From Oscillospiraceae bacterium (GTDB taxonomy: Bacteria; Bacillota; Clostridia; Oscillospirales; CAG-272), in assembly GCA_015065285.1 (NCBI GenBank), contig SVQP01000016.1, forward strand, positions 1-39,709: a stretch of 39,709 bases of DNA, in the 5' to 3' direction. The notes under the pieces are model-generated. The model was not told the origin of the DNA. It worked only from the letters and a program-made list of their open reading frames with translations, and did no database searches. Shown here piece by piece: positions 1 through 12,654 of the stretch. The translations under genes were made by a program, and so were the position numbers. The stretch's first letter is position 1; every line of letters begins with the position of its first letter.

Positions 1-2634
1 GAAGAGCTGACCGTCTTCACCCTGAACAAGGCTGTTGACCCCGATGCTCCTACCTTCATGATCGACGTTAACACGATCAATTCCATCGCTCCCGGTTCTC
101 CCGACGTTGCAAACGTTGCTCTGAGCGAGGACGGTTCTTACGTAACTCTGACCAACGGCACTGTAGGCGACCCCTACGTTACCTTCCGTCAGATCAACGC
201 TAACGCTCGTTACGTAGCAATCAAGTACCGCACAAACGTTAGCGCTTCTGCTTTCAACCTCTTTGCAGCTTCCACCGGTAACGACGCTACCGGCGCAGGC
301 GATATGCTTGCTCCTCAGAACTACGTAGCTGACGGCATGTGGCACGTAGCTATTGTTGACACCGATCCCGCTGAGGCTGTTAACGAAGAATGCGCTCTGT
401 CCTTCGTTCGTTATGACTTCTTCACCGACGGTCAGGACCGTTCCATCGACGTAGCTTACATCGCAGGCTTCAACTCTGCTGAGGCTGCTGAGGCTTACTT
501 TGCAAAGACCATGCTGGTTGCTGACAACACCAATACTTTCGCATCCGACGTAAATGCAAATGAAGTTGGCACTGACCTTGGTGCTTCCGACCTTGCTAAT
601 TTCTTCACTCTGAACCTGCCCACCGGCGGCCACCTTGTTGAGGCTTACGGCGAAGGTAAGGTTTACTCCATGGACAACATCAACGAGATGCTGGCTGACG
701 TAAACGGTGCTTACTACGTATCCGTTAACATTCTGTCCGGCGCTGTTCCTTCCTCCGTTTTCGTTCGTGGTTACCACGTTGTTAACTCTGATGCCATTAT
801 CGAAGCATTCGATCCCGCTGCAGGCATCTTCAAGATCAACAACTACTACGAGACCGATGGCGGCACATGGTGCGGCGGCGCAGGTATCTACGCTACCATT
901 ACCAATGGCAACCTGTTCATCGTTCTTAAGGCATACGATGCTAACGCAACCACCCGCGTTTCTAACCCCGCTTGGATGATTCCTTGCGAAGGCACCACCC
1001 TGACCATTGCTGACAATGGCTACACCGTTTCCCTGATGGTTGATGGCGTAACCTACGCTACCATTGACCTCATCGGTGCTCAGTCCTATGCTGACATCAA
1101 TGATGTTTCTCCCGCAGGCCAGTTCGCTGCTAAGGCAATCGTAACCCTGAAGGATGGCACCACTCAGACTATTGAAAACACTCTGGTAGCTGCTACCGTT
1201 AACTCTCAGGTTGGCGTAGTTGCACGTGCCGGCGGTACAAAGTTTGATTCCATCGTTGTTGGCGGTTACTCCGCTATCGAAGTTCCCGCTCTCGAGATCG
1301 TTGAGCCCGAACCCGTAGATCCCAACGCTCCTATCTTTGTTGCTACTCCCGAAATCCTTGCAAATGCTACCACCACAGGCAACCAGTCTACCGCTGTTAT
1401 TTCCGATGATGGCAAATTCGTAACCATCACCGCAGGTGAAGGTAACCCTGTTGACGCTAACTTCTGGGTAGTGTCTCCCGGCTCCATGATTACCGGCGTT
1501 AAGTACGTTGGTCTGAAGTACCGCACCACTGTAAATCCGGGCGGCGAATTCTTCGTAGGTTCTGCCAACATTACCGGTGGCGCTGACGAGCTCAAGTTCG
1601 AGTACGTTGCTGACGGCGAATGGCAAGTTCTTATTCTCGACATCACTTCCTTTGTAAACGCTGACGGTCTTGTAAACTACATGCGTTTCGACTACTTCAT
1701 GGCTGCATCCGTTGGTTGCTCCATCGACATCGAGAACATCGCTCTGTTCAAGTCCCTCGAGGATGCTGAGCTGTACTACGGTCTCCGTGAGCCCGCTCCC
1801 GAAGAGCCCGCTCCTTTCGAAGGCAAGTGGCACGCTTCCGTTGACTCCTTCATGTACTGCGTAAATGACGACTTCTCTGACGTCGTAACCTTTGCCGGTG
1901 CAAACACCAACAGCGTTATTGGTACCACCATCACCAGTGGTAGCGGCACTCTTCCTACCGTAACTGCTAAGTACGTTTACTTCGCAGGCGGTTGGCTCGC
2001 AGTTGACGGCTATTCTCTGGAAAACTGGGTTTGCAACATCTATGCAGCAGATGGCACTCTGCTCAATACGATTGAACTCGGTCTGAAAGTTGCTGAAGAG
2101 GGCGTTCTGACTCACGTTGCTAATAACATGGGTTATACAGGCGTTCCTAACAGATGTGGTAATGATACTGAGATTATTAATCTTGGTGAATACGCAGGCC
2201 AGACTGTTACCGTTGTTTACGCTGTAGATCTTGTTGACTCTGACTACACCGTTGAGCTCATTAAGATCGACGTCAATGTTCCCGCAGCAGCTCCCGCTAA
2301 CCCCAACGGCACTCTGGAAGCTCCTCTGACCGTTTCTCAGACCCTTGCAGCAGTTGCAGGTCTGGAGGCTGGTTCCGCTACCGCTGACAAGTACTTCACC
2401 ACCGGTGTTGTTACCGAAATCGGCCAGGGCGGCAGCTACTACAAGAACGTTTACTTCACCGACGGTGAGCAGACCATGCTGATCTACACCCTGAATCCTA
2501 TGGATGGCATGGGTGAGCTCAAGGTTGGCGACACCATCACTGTTAACGGCTACATCAAGAACTACAACGGTACTATTGAGTATGCTTCTAACGGCGGCGA
2601 GTACGTTTACATCGTAGCTTACACCGCAGCTTAA
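1..2634 (+). CDS. Large surface/secreted repeat protein with OB-fold-like C-terminal domain (5' end outside window)
   Basis: The frame is open from base 1, so the N terminus lies upstream; the ATG at 58 is internal. Two copies of a ~140-residue domain are visible, at about nt 60-520 and 1320-1790. Each opens after a 'PxAPxF' linker (PDAPTF, PNAPIF), contains a Tyr/Val-rich core with RYD/RFD, and ends in a segment like IALFKSLEDAELYY. The same domain recurs in the proteins at 22768-28481. Between them lies a beta-rich stretch ending near VGVVARAGGTKFDSI, resembling laminin-G or jelly-roll folds. The last ~110 residues (PLTVSQTLAAVAG, then TTGVVTEI and VGDTITVNGYI) resemble the OB-fold domain of YhcR/DUF6359-type secreted proteins. 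No C-terminal membrane anchor or sorting tail is seen. Codon use is strongly biased (GCT, GTT, ACC, AAC, CTG), unlike the neighbours, as in highly expressed genes. The precise function is not recognised. Confidence 0.75.
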   Translation, partial: EELTVFTLNKAVDPDAPTFMIDVNTINSIAPGSPDVANVALSEDGSYVTLTNGTVGDPYVTFRQINANARYVAIKYRTNVSASAFNLFAASTGNDATGAGDMLAPQNYVADGMWHVAIVDTDPAEAVNEECALSFVRYDFFTDGQDRSIDVAYIAGFNSAEAAEAYFAKTMLVADNTNTFASDVNANEVGTDLGASDLANFFTLNLPTGGHLVEAYGEGKVYSMDNINEMLADVNGAYYVSVNILSGAVPSSVFVRGYHVVNSDAIIEAFDPAAGIFKINNYYETDGGTWCGGAGIYATITNGNLFIVLKAYDANATTRVSNPAWMIPCEGTTLTIADNGYTVSLMVDGVTYATIDLIGAQSYADINDVSPAGQFAAKAIVTLKDGTTQTIENTLVAATVNSQVGVVARAGGTKFDSIVVGGYSAIEVPALEIVEPEPVDPNAPIFVATPEILANATTTGNQSTAVISDDGKFVTITAGEGNPVDANFWVVSPGSMITGVKYVGLKYRTTVNPGGEFFVGSANITGGADELKFEYVADGEWQVLILDITSFVNADGLVNYMRFDYFMAASVGCSIDIENIALFKSLEDAELYYGLREPAPEEPAPFEGKWHASVDSFMYCVNDDFSDVVTFAGANTNSVIGTTITSGSGTLPTVTAKYVYFAGGWLAVDGYSLENWVCNIYAADGTLLNTIELGLKVAEEGVLTHVANNMGYTGVPNRCGNDTEIINLGEYAGQTVTVVYAVDLVDSDYTVELIKIDVNVPAAAPANPNGTLEAPLTVSQTLAAVAGLEAGSATADKYFTTGVVTEIGQGGSYYKNVYFTDGEQTMLIYTLNPMDGMGELKVGDTITVNGYIKNYNGTIEYASNGGEYVYIVAYTAA

Positions 2635-2666
2635 TTGATTCGCGGTTAAAAAGCCAAACAAAATTT

Positions 2667-2695
2667 GGGCTCTCCTTCGGGAGAGCCCTTTTTTT
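2667..2695 (+). terminator. Rho-independent terminator of the surface protein gene
   Basis: A perfect 9-bp stem (GGGCTCTCC / GGAGAGCCC) closes a TTCG tetraloop and is followed by seven T residues. It lies 32 bases after the stop codon of the plus-strand gene. Confidence 0.9.
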
Positions 2696-2733
2696 GAGGT
2701 AATAGGGAAGAGTGAAGAGTGAATAAGTAAAAA

Positions 2734-2763
2734 GAAAACCCTTTTGCAAGGGTTTTCTTTTTG
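2734..2763. terminator. Bidirectional terminator between the surface gene and gyrA
   Basis: A 10-bp stem (GAAAACCCTT / AAGGGTTTTC) around TTGC is followed by a T-rich run on the plus strand. On the minus strand it lies just after the gyrA stop, so it most likely ends the dnaA-gyrA gene block. Confidence 0.75.
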
Positions 2764-2779
2764 TTTTATAAGGGTTTGG

Positions 2780-5458
2780 TTATTCTTCGACAGATTCTTC
2801 GTTCTGCTCGGTTTCGGGCTCTGCAGCGATATTTTCAGCCTCTGCAATTGTCTGCTCATCAGTTACCTGATCAAGAGTCTTGGCAGTCTCCTGATTCTCT
2901 TCAATTGCCTCTTCCAGCTCGTCCTGACGGGCGATCTTGGTAAAGTTGACAATCTTCTGACCCTCAGCCAGACGCATCACGCGAACACCGCCCGCGCTTC
3001 TGGAATAGGTGGGAATGTCTGCGGCAGAGGTACGGATCATGGTACCTGCATCGGTGATGATCATAACGTCGTCGTTATCGTCCACAATGTTGATACCCGA
3101 CAAAAGACCCGTCTTTTCGGACAGTGCATGGCAAGCAACGCCATGGCCGCCGCGGTGCTTCATCTGACGGAAATCATCGAAATCGGTACGCTTACCGTAA
3201 CCGTTTTCAGTAATGGTGATCAGCGATTTGCCCTCGGTCACGGTTGCAACGCCCACAACGTAATCGTCATCACGCAGCTTGATACCGCGCACACCGGCAG
3301 CAGTTCTGCCCATGGGGCGCACGCTCTCATCGTCCACGGTAAAGCGAACGGCACTGCCGTTTCTGGTTGCAATCATCAGATCGGTGGGATAACCGTAGGT
3401 GTGGGTTACAAATACCAGCTCGTCACCCTCCTTGAGCGCAAGCGCGATCTTACCGCCCTTGCGGTGGTAAGCGTATTCGGTCAGCAGGGTTCTCTTGATA
3501 ATACCGTACTTGGTTACCATAGTCAGGTATTCGCCCTCGGCAAACTCATGGATTGAGATCATAGCCGTGATCTTTTCGCCCTCGGAAAGCTCAAGCACGT
3601 TATTGATATGCGTGCCCTTGGCAGTTCTGGAAGCCTCGGGAATCATAAATGCACGCAGCATCTGCACTCTGCCCTTGTTGGTAAACAGCATGAGATTGGA
3701 GTGCGAGTGAACCACCACAACCTTTTCAATAAAGTCCTCTTCCTTGGTGGTCAGTGCAGCCTTACCCATACCGCCTCTGTGCTGTGCAGTGTATTCGGAT
3801 GCAGGCTGACGCTTGATGTAACCGCTGTGCGTCAACGTGATCACGCAATCATGCTTTTCAATCAGATCCTCAAGTACGATATCGTCCTCGGATTCCTCGA
3901 TTCTGGTGCGGCGCTCGTCACCAAACTTGCGCTTGATCTCGGTCATCTCGTTACAAATGATCTCGCGGATGCGGTTAATGTCACCCAAAATCGCTCTGTA
4001 TTCAATAATGGCAGCGTTCAGAGCAGCCAATCTCTCTTCAATCTTCTTTCTTTCCAGACCGCAAAGACGACCCAACGTCATGGAAACGATCGCCTGCGCC
4101 TGCTCCTCGGAAAGGTGTGCATCCTCAGCCATGGCAAAAGCTTCAAGGTTGAGTGCAGCGGCAGAACCGTCGTCGGTCTGCTCACCGTTAAATCTTGCCA
4201 TCAGGTTTTTCTTAGCGGTGGGCTGGTCCTCGGATGCGCGGATAATGCTGATGACCTCATCCAGATTGTCGATCGCCAGCTTGTAGCCCTCGTAGATGTG
4301 CGCTTCACGCAAAGCGGCATCCAGCTCATGCTGCGTACGACGGGTAATAACCGATTCTTGGTGACGGATATAGTGATCCAGCATCTGAGAAAGATTCAGG
4401 GTCTTGGGCTCGTTGCCCACGATTGCCAGCATATTGATCGAGCAGGTATCCTGCAGCTGAGAATACTTATATAGCTGGTTGAGGATGATCTGACCGTTGG
4501 CGTCTCTCTTATATTCGATGACGATTCTCATGCCGTTTCGACCCGACTCGTCACGCATATCGGTAATGCCTTCCACTCTCTTATCCTTAACCAGGTTTGC
4601 AATAGCCTCGCAAAGCTGGCTCTTGTTGACCATGTAAGGAATTTCGGTAATGATGATGCGGCGGTTTTCCTCGTCGATCTCAGCCTTTGCACGCACCTGA
4701 ATCTTGCCCTTACCGGTCAGGTATGCTTCCTTGATGCCGTTGGTACCGTAAATGGTGCCGTAGGTGGGGAAGTCGGGACCCTTAATAAACTGCATCAGCT
4801 CATCCACCGTGCACTCGGGATTGTGAATGCGATAAATGGTGGCGTCAATGGTCTCTGTGAGGTTGTGAGGGGGAATATTGGTTGCCATACCGACTGCAAT
4901 ACCCACCGATCCGTTGACTAACAGGTTGGGGAAACGGGCAGGGAGCACGCTGGGCTCACGCAGACGGTTATCATAGTTGGGCACCATAACAACCACGTTT
5001 TTATCCAGATCCTTAAGCATCTCATCCGAGATCTTATCAAGGCGCGCCTCGGTATAACGGTATGCTGCAGGGGGGTCACCGTCCACGCTACCGAAGTTAC
5101 CGCTACCCTCTATTAAGGGATAGCGCAGCGAGAAGGGCTGAGCCATACGTACCAGCGTACCGTATACCGAAGAGTCACCGTGAGGGTGATAACGACCCAG
5201 CACGTTACCAACCGTCTTTGCAGACTTCTGGGTAGGTCTGTCGTGCGTGGCGTGATCCTCGTACATCGCGTACAGAACGCGGCGCTGACCCGGCTTCAGA
5301 CCGTCTCTGACGTCCGGAAGGGCGCGCGAAATGATAACCGACATGGAATATTCGATAAAGGATTTCTTTACCTCCTTGTCCATACCGACGTCTACGATCT
5401 TTTGTTGGTCAAACAGAATATTTTCGTATTCCTGATCTCGTTTGTCTTTTCTGATCAC
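2780..5458 (-). CDS. gyrA: DNA gyrase subunit A
   Basis: GyrA is the DNA cleavage and rejoining subunit of gyrase (A2B2), which introduces negative supercoils. The N-terminal core has the family motif [17 protein letters not shown], and the catalytic tyrosine is Tyr135 in [11 protein letters not shown] GyrA-box-like QHRGGMG at residues 559-565, within the C-terminal pinwheel, supports GyrA rather than ParC, though it departs from the usual QRRGGRG. An acidic Glu/Gln-rich tail of ~45 residues makes it 892 aa, somewhat longer than common (~820-850). The start is GTG, preceded by GAAGG at 9 bases. In the quinolone-resistance region, the equivalent of E. coli Ser83 is Ser96, but the equivalent of Asp87 is Gly100. 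The gene lies 14 bases after mreD and is probably last in a long transcription unit. Confidence 0.97.
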   Translation of the reverse strand: MIRKDKRDQEYENILFDQQKIVDVGMDKEVKKSFIEYSMSVIISRALPDVRDGLKPGQRRVLYAMYEDHATHDRPTQKSAKTVGNVLGRYHPHGDSSVYGTLVRMAQPFSLRYPLIEGSGNFGSVDGDPPAAYRYTEARLDKISDEMLKDLDKNVVVMVPNYDNRLREPSVLPARFPNLLVNGSVGIAVGMATNIPPHNLTETIDATIYRIHNPECTVDELMQFIKGPDFPTYGTIYGTNGIKEAYLTGKGKIQVRAKAEIDEENRRIIITEIPYMVNKSQLCEAIANLVKDKRVEGITDMRDESGRNGMRIVIEYKRDANGQIILNQLYKYSQLQDTCSINMLAIVGNEPKTLNLSQMLDHYIRHQESVITRRTQHELDAALREAHIYEGYKLAIDNLDEVISIIRASEDQPTAKKNLMARFNGEQTDDGSAAALNLEAFAMAEDAHLSEEQAQAIVSMTLGRLCGLERKKIEERLAALNAAIIEYRAILGDINRIREIICNEMTEIKRKFGDERRTRIEESEDDIVLEDLIEKHDCVITLTHSGYIKRQPASEYTAQHRGGMGKAALTTKEEDFIEKVVVVHSHSNLMLFTNKGRVQMLRAFMIPEASRTAKGTHINNVLELSEGEKITAMISIHEFAEGEYLTMVTKYGIIKRTLLTEYAYHRKGGKIALALKEGDELVFVTHTYGYPTDLMIATRNGSAVRFTVDDESVRPMGRTAAGVRGIKLRDDDYVVGVATVTEGKSLITITENGYGKRTDFDDFRQMKHRGGHGVACHALSEKTGLLSGINIVDDNDDVMIITDAGTMIRTSAADIPTYSRSAGGVRVMRLAEGQKIVNFTKIARQDELEEAIEENQETAKTLDQVTDEQTIAEAENIAAEPETEQNEESVEE

Positions 5459-5472
5459 TTTTTTATACCTTC

Positions 5473-6018
5473 TTACATTATTTTGTCAATGGAATCGTGT
5501 TTGATTTTGCGAACCGGCAGGGTCAAAAGCAACCCAAGCGGATAAGCTGCGGGCAGAGCAAGAGCCGAGCCCAGAATCAGGGGAATGCAGACGTAACGAA
5601 TCACGTCCAGAATCGCCACACTGCCCGAGGACAGCATGACGTATATCACCGCAACCACGGCACGACCGAGAATGAGAATTGCACCCGTTGCAAGATACAC
5701 AAGAAATTTTTTATAAGGAATGAGATCCGCAGCCACGTAAGCAAGATAGCCGCAGAGCATATAAAACAAGGGTAAAATGCTGATGCCAAAGCCGCCCGTG
5801 CTGTCTGCCAGAATGCCTGCGTAAATGCCGAAAAAGGCACCGAAGGCAGGACCGCCGCAAGCACCCAGCGCAACCGTCAGGCAAAGCAGTAAATCAAGCA
5901 CAAAGATTGAATCGCTTACAAACATGGGGAGCAGTGAGGTTTGTGCCGCGCACAGTAAAATGCCGCAAATCGCGCACAGAATCACACTGAGTGAGCAAAG
6001 CGCAATTTTCTGCTTCAT
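5473..6018 (-). CDS. mreD: Rod shape-determining protein MreD
   Basis: A 181-aa protein that is almost entirely hydrophobic, with about five to six membrane segments and the length typical of MreD. It works with MreC and MreB in the elongasome that directs peptidoglycan synthesis along the lateral wall. The identification rests on membrane topology, size and position: its ATG overlaps the mreC TGA (ATGA), a sign of translational coupling. The family is poorly conserved in sequence, so context carries much of the call. gyrA follows 14 bases later. Confidence 0.85.
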   Translation of the reverse strand: MKQKIALCSLSVILCAICGILLCAAQTSLLPMFVSDSIFVLDLLLCLTVALGACGGPAFGAFFGIYAGILADSTGGFGISILPLFYMLCGYLAYVAADLIPYKKFLVYLATGAILILGRAVVAVIYVMLSSGSVAILDVIRYVCIPLILGSALALPAAYPLGLLLTLPVRKIKHDSIDKIM

Positions 6019-6858
6019 GGCTCCACCGCCTCGTCGCTTTGCTGCTTTTCCACAAAGCCTGTGATCACGTAAACCTGCTTGAGTGAATCAAAATCAACCG
6101 CCGGTCGAATGGTCGCGGTCAGGGTTCTATTATACGTATCCGGTAAAATTTCAATCACGTGCCCGACAGTCAGACCCGAGGGATAAATGTCACCAAGGTC
6201 ACCGGTCACCACACGGTCACCGATCTCTATGGTGGCATCCTCAGGCAGGTAAATCACTCTCAAAAGTCCCATCTCGCCCATTTTGTAAGGGCAATCGGTC
6301 AAGCCAACCTCGCCTGATCCTTGCACGTAAACGCCCACACCCATATCATACTGAAAAATGGTGCTGACGCGGCAAGAATTGATACTGACGTCACAAACGT
6401 AGCCAACAAGCCCGTTTTTGGTAATGACCGGCATGTTTTCCTTGATTCCGGAAGCCGATCCCTTATCCAGCGTAATATATTGCAGATACGTGCCGTCGCT
6501 TCTGCCAAGCACCTGCGCGCCCACAGCGGAAAAGCTTTCATATCTGTCACGAATGCCCAGATAATCGCGCAAGGCTGCATTCTCACCCACGGCAAGCTCT
6601 GCCTCGTGCCTATCCCGTTCCAGCTGCTCAATGCGCTCTTTTAACGCTTGGTTTTCTTCGTACAGGGCTTTCATATTGGAAAAGTAAATAGAATAGCCCT
6701 GAATCGATTCTCCGACCGCTGTAAACATTTTTTGGAAGGGAGCGAGTGCCGCCTGCACTGCGGATGCGGGTAGGTTTCCGATCCCCATAAAGTAAAATAC
6801 CGAAAACATGACCACCGCAGAAAGGGCGAGTGTCAGCGACACAATGAATATTTTATTT

Positions 6859-6872
<14 letters not shown>
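6015..6872 (-). CDS. mreC: Rod shape-determining protein MreC
   Basis: A 285-aa bitopic protein with a short cytoplasmic N terminus, one membrane segment (about residues 9-30), a coiled coil (about 65-100, MKALYEENQALKERIEQLE) and the periplasmic-type MreC beta domain, with GSASGIKENMPVITKNGLVG and GDLGDIYPSGLTVGHV as family signatures. MreC links MreB/MreD to PBP2 in lateral wall growth. Its ATG lies inside the last codons of the upstream sugar kinase (14-bp overlap), preceded by AAAGGCGG. It is unusual for mreCD to sit between gyrB and gyrA; mreB and PBP2 are 12 kb away at 17.6-20.7 kb. Confidence 0.95.
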
Positions 6873-10085
<3,213 letters not shown>

Positions 10086-10088
10086 AAA

Positions 10089-11201
10089 TTACTCTTTTCT
10101 TTGGTATGTGCCGCTCTTGACAAGCACTGTATTTTTTGTGCGTACAAGCTCACCCTCACACGAGGTCATAATCACCTGTCGATCGGTGATCTCTCCAAGC
10201 AAAAATGCACGTCTGCCGGCATCCAGCTCTGATAATACGTCGTCAAAGAGAAACACGGGGTATTCCATATCGCAATAAAAGCGGGAAATCTCGCCCTCAG
10301 CCATCTTCATAGCCAGAGCAATGGACCTTTGTTGCCCCTGAGAGGCAAAAATTCGCGCGTATTTGCCGTTTAATTCAATTTCGAGGTCATCTCTGTGAAT
10401 GCCCCACAAAGTGCTTCCCGCGGCAATTTCGCGGTCGTGGTGCGACATGTAAAGTCTCATATAAGCTTTCTCGCAAAAATCGCGATCGGCATACATGTCC
10501 TCTTCAATATGTGCCTTACCCATATATTGCACGCGCACCGTTTCCTTTTCTCCCGACATACCGGTAAAGAAATCACCCACGTGCAAATTGAGCTTTTTGA
10601 CGTAATCGTAACGGACAAAGGCAATATAGGCAGCCTCGTGCGCAAGCTGGGAAGACCACAATTCAATCGTGTCGTCAAAGGTCTTGCGGTCTGTTTCAGC
10701 AAGCTTTAAAAGGCTGTTTCTCTGCTTGAGCAGCTGATTGTACTTTTGCAGCGAGCGAATATAAGCGGGGTGCAGCTGAGAGATGGCAACGTCCAGAAAG
10801 CTTCTTCTCTCAGCAGGTCCGTCCTTGACTAAGGAAAGGTGCTCTGGGCAAAACAGTACCACGCGGAAATTGCCAAGCAGCTGACTTGTGCGCGCAAGGC
10901 TGACACCGTTGTGCAGCACGCGACGTCTGCCCTGGGTATATAGCTGCATTTCAATGCTTTGCTCACGCTTGCTGTCCGAATAATGCTGTAAAATGCTGCA
11001 TTCCTCTTGTCCGAATCGCACAAGCTCGGCATCCTTTGCCACGCGAAAGGTTTTTCCCAGTGCGCAAAGGTAAATGGCTTCCAGTAAATTGGTTTTTCCC
11101 TGCGCGTTGTCGCCTACAAGCACGTTGACTCCACAATCAAATTCCACGCATGCCTGCTCAATATTTCGAAAGTTCTGTACCTCTATGCGATTGCATTGCA
11201 T
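10089..11201 (-). CDS. recF: DNA replication and repair protein RecF
   Basis: RecF is an SMC-like ATPase that loads RecA at gapped DNA with RecO and RecR. The 370-aa protein has a Walker A (VGDNAQGKTNLLEAIYL, about residues 29-45), the ABC-type signature ASQGQQRSIALAMKMAE and Walker B FLFDDVLSELD in the C-terminal third. Length is typical. It starts 7 bases after the dnaN stop. The yaaA/rlbA S4-domain gene that lies between dnaN and recF in Bacillus is absent here. Confidence 0.97.
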   Translation of the reverse strand: MQCNRIEVQNFRNIEQACVEFDCGVNVLVGDNAQGKTNLLEAIYLCALGKTFRVAKDAELVRFGQEECSILQHYSDSKREQSIEMQLYTQGRRRVLHNGVSLARTSQLLGNFRVVLFCPEHLSLVKDGPAERRSFLDVAISQLHPAYIRSLQKYNQLLKQRNSLLKLAETDRKTFDDTIELWSSQLAHEAAYIAFVRYDYVKKLNLHVGDFFTGMSGEKETVRVQYMGKAHIEEDMYADRDFCEKAYMRLYMSHHDREIAAGSTLWGIHRDDLEIELNGKYARIFASQGQQRSIALAMKMAEGEISRFYCDMEYPVFLFDDVLSELDAGRRAFLLGEITDRQVIMTSCEGELVRTKNTVLVKSGTYQRKE

Positions 11202-11208
11202 ATAAATA

Positions 11209-12354
11209 TCAGTCCTTCATACGAACGGGGAGAAGTAAAAACAGCTCCTTATCCTCTTGCTGCTCACAGGGCTCAATGTTAATGCTGGAAAGGGGAGAGG
11301 TCATGCTCAGCTTCACTCTGTCTGCGGTGCATGCGCGCAAGGAGTCGATCAGATAGCGGTTATTGAACGCAATGATCAAATCGTCACCCTCGTGCTCCAC
11401 GTAAAGCTCCTCATAGGTAGAGCCTGCGGTCGAAGTAGCCGAGATCTTGAGGTAATCGCCCGAAACGGCAAGCTTGACGTGCGAGCGTACGCTACCTGCA
11501 ATTCTCTCCTCAGTAACCAGTGCCGCGCGCTCCAAAGCGCCGATCAGCACAGCTCTGTCCACACAAACCGTAATGCGGTGGGTGGTCATGATAATGCGGT
11601 TGTAGTCGATATAATCACCGTCGATCAGACGGGAGAAGAAAATCATTTGATCCAGATCAAATATGATATTCTTGCGGCTGGTGTAAACGGTTACGGTTGC
11701 CTCTTCATCGCTGTCCAGCATTCTGTAAAGCTCGTTAACAGTCTTGGAAGGGATGATAAAGGAGAAATCCGACGTATTTTGTGCACTCAACGAGCCAATT
11801 TCGGTGGTCACGTTGCACTTAGCCAGTTTAAAGGAGTCGCAGGATACAAGATACAGTGTGTTGTCCACGATCTTGATATGACAGCCGTTGAGCACGGGAC
11901 GCTGATCGTTGACACCCATTGCATACATGACCTTGGAGAGCATTTCCTTAAGCACGCCCTGCTTGATGGTAAAGCCGTTCTGAGAGGTCAGACGGGGAAT
12001 TTCGGGGAAATCCGCACCTGCAAGCGCGTTCATTTTATGGGAGGAATTTGCGGAAACAATTTCAGCACCCAGCTTTTCGTTAACGGTCAGGGTCACTGTC
12101 TGGCCTTCCATAACGCGAATGGTCTGTACAAACTTCTGTGCATTGATGATATAGCAGCCGGGCTGCTGTACTTCAGCTTCAATGACGATACGAACGCCCT
12201 TTTCAAGGTCAAAGGTAGTCAGCACGCAGGTATTGTCCTCTTTGGCTTCGAACAAAATGCCTTCTACGGCAGTCAGGGTAGATTTTCCGGAAACTGCGCA
12301 CATCAAGGGTGCGACAGCATTGCAGATTTCCTGGCGGTTGAATACGATTTTCAT
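11209..12354 (-). CDS. dnaN: DNA polymerase III beta sliding clamp
   Basis: DnaN forms the ring clamp that tethers polymerase III to DNA. The open frame reaches 12549, but the real start is the ATG at 12354: it gives the conserved beginning MKIVFNRQEICNAV, and AAGGAG stands 7 bases upstream, so the protein is 381 aa, a normal clamp length. The extra 65 codons upstream fall within oriC and are not protein-like. Three clamp-type repeats are visible, with ADFPEIP and MAMGVNDQRPVLNG-like segments and the C-terminal LLLPVRMKD, which matches the usual xLPVR end. Confidence 0.97.
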   Translation of the reverse strand: MKIVFNRQEICNAVAPLMCAVSGKSTLTAVEGILFEAKEDNTCVLTTFDLEKGVRIVIEAEVQQPGCYIINAQKFVQTIRVMEGQTVTLTVNEKLGAEIVSANSSHKMNALAGADFPEIPRLTSQNGFTIKQGVLKEMLSKVMYAMGVNDQRPVLNGCHIKIVDNTLYLVSCDSFKLAKCNVTTEIGSLSAQNTSDFSFIIPSKTVNELYRMLDSDEEATVTVYTSRKNIIFDLDQMIFFSRLIDGDYIDYNRIIMTTHRITVCVDRAVLIGALERAALVTEERIAGSVRSHVKLAVSGDYLKISATSTAGSTYEELYVEHEGDDLIIAFNNRYLIDSLRACTADRVKLSMTSPLSSINIEPCEQQEDKELFLLLPVRMKD

Positions 12355-12377
12355 AACAGCACTCCTTTTTTGTTGTA

Positions 12378-12393
12378 TCTCGCGCATGCGAGA
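12378..12393. repeat. Small hairpin in the dnaN leader
   Basis: TCTCGC and GCGAGA form a 6-bp stem around GCAT, directly upstream of the dnaN ribosome binding site and next to the AT-rich unwinding stretch. It could affect dnaN translation or only be a boundary element of oriC. Confidence 0.35.
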
Positions 12394-12399
12394 GAGATA

Positions 12400-12654
12400 G
12401 AGAGATAATATATTTAGCAGTTTTAATAATAGAACCTGTGCAAAATGTGGAAAAGTTTCAAAATCCTTGAAACACAAGGGAAAAAAGAATAAGAAAATTG
12501 AAATTTTCTTGGGAAAAGGCTGTGTATCGGCATTTTGTAATCTGTGCAAAAGTCAATTGTCACGCTGCCGTTTTCGAATGCTTTTGATTCTTTTATGCCT
12601 CTTTGATACGACACGCTTGTCGTTGTGGATAATTTTGGCTGAGTTTTCCACAGC
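12400..12654. other. Chromosomal replication origin oriC (dnaA-dnaN intergenic)
   Basis: The gap holds a cluster of DnaA boxes. There is one perfect box (TTATCCACA on the minus strand, 12624-12632), TTTTCCACA on the plus strand at 12644-12652, a TTTTGCACA-type box (minus) at 12543-12551, and two boxes abutting head-to-tail on the minus strand, TTTTCCACA (12454-12446) and TTTTGCACA (12445-12437). Reading on in the minus direction, the tandem pair is followed by GGTT, then CTA TTA TTA (12432-12424) and an AT-rich stretch. That is the order of the Bacillus basal unwinding system: tandem boxes, GC-containing spacer, DnaA-trio, unwinding element. A 7-bp inverted repeat (GTTTCAA/TTGAAAC, 12455-12473) abuts the tandem boxes. 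Firing has not been shown; the assignment is from motif order and gene context. Confidence 0.85.

Noticed and set aside
12355-12549. N-terminal extension of dnaN to 12549
   Set aside because: The extra 65 residues are translated oriC sequence; AAGGAG and the conserved MKIVFNRQE start place the true ATG at 12354.
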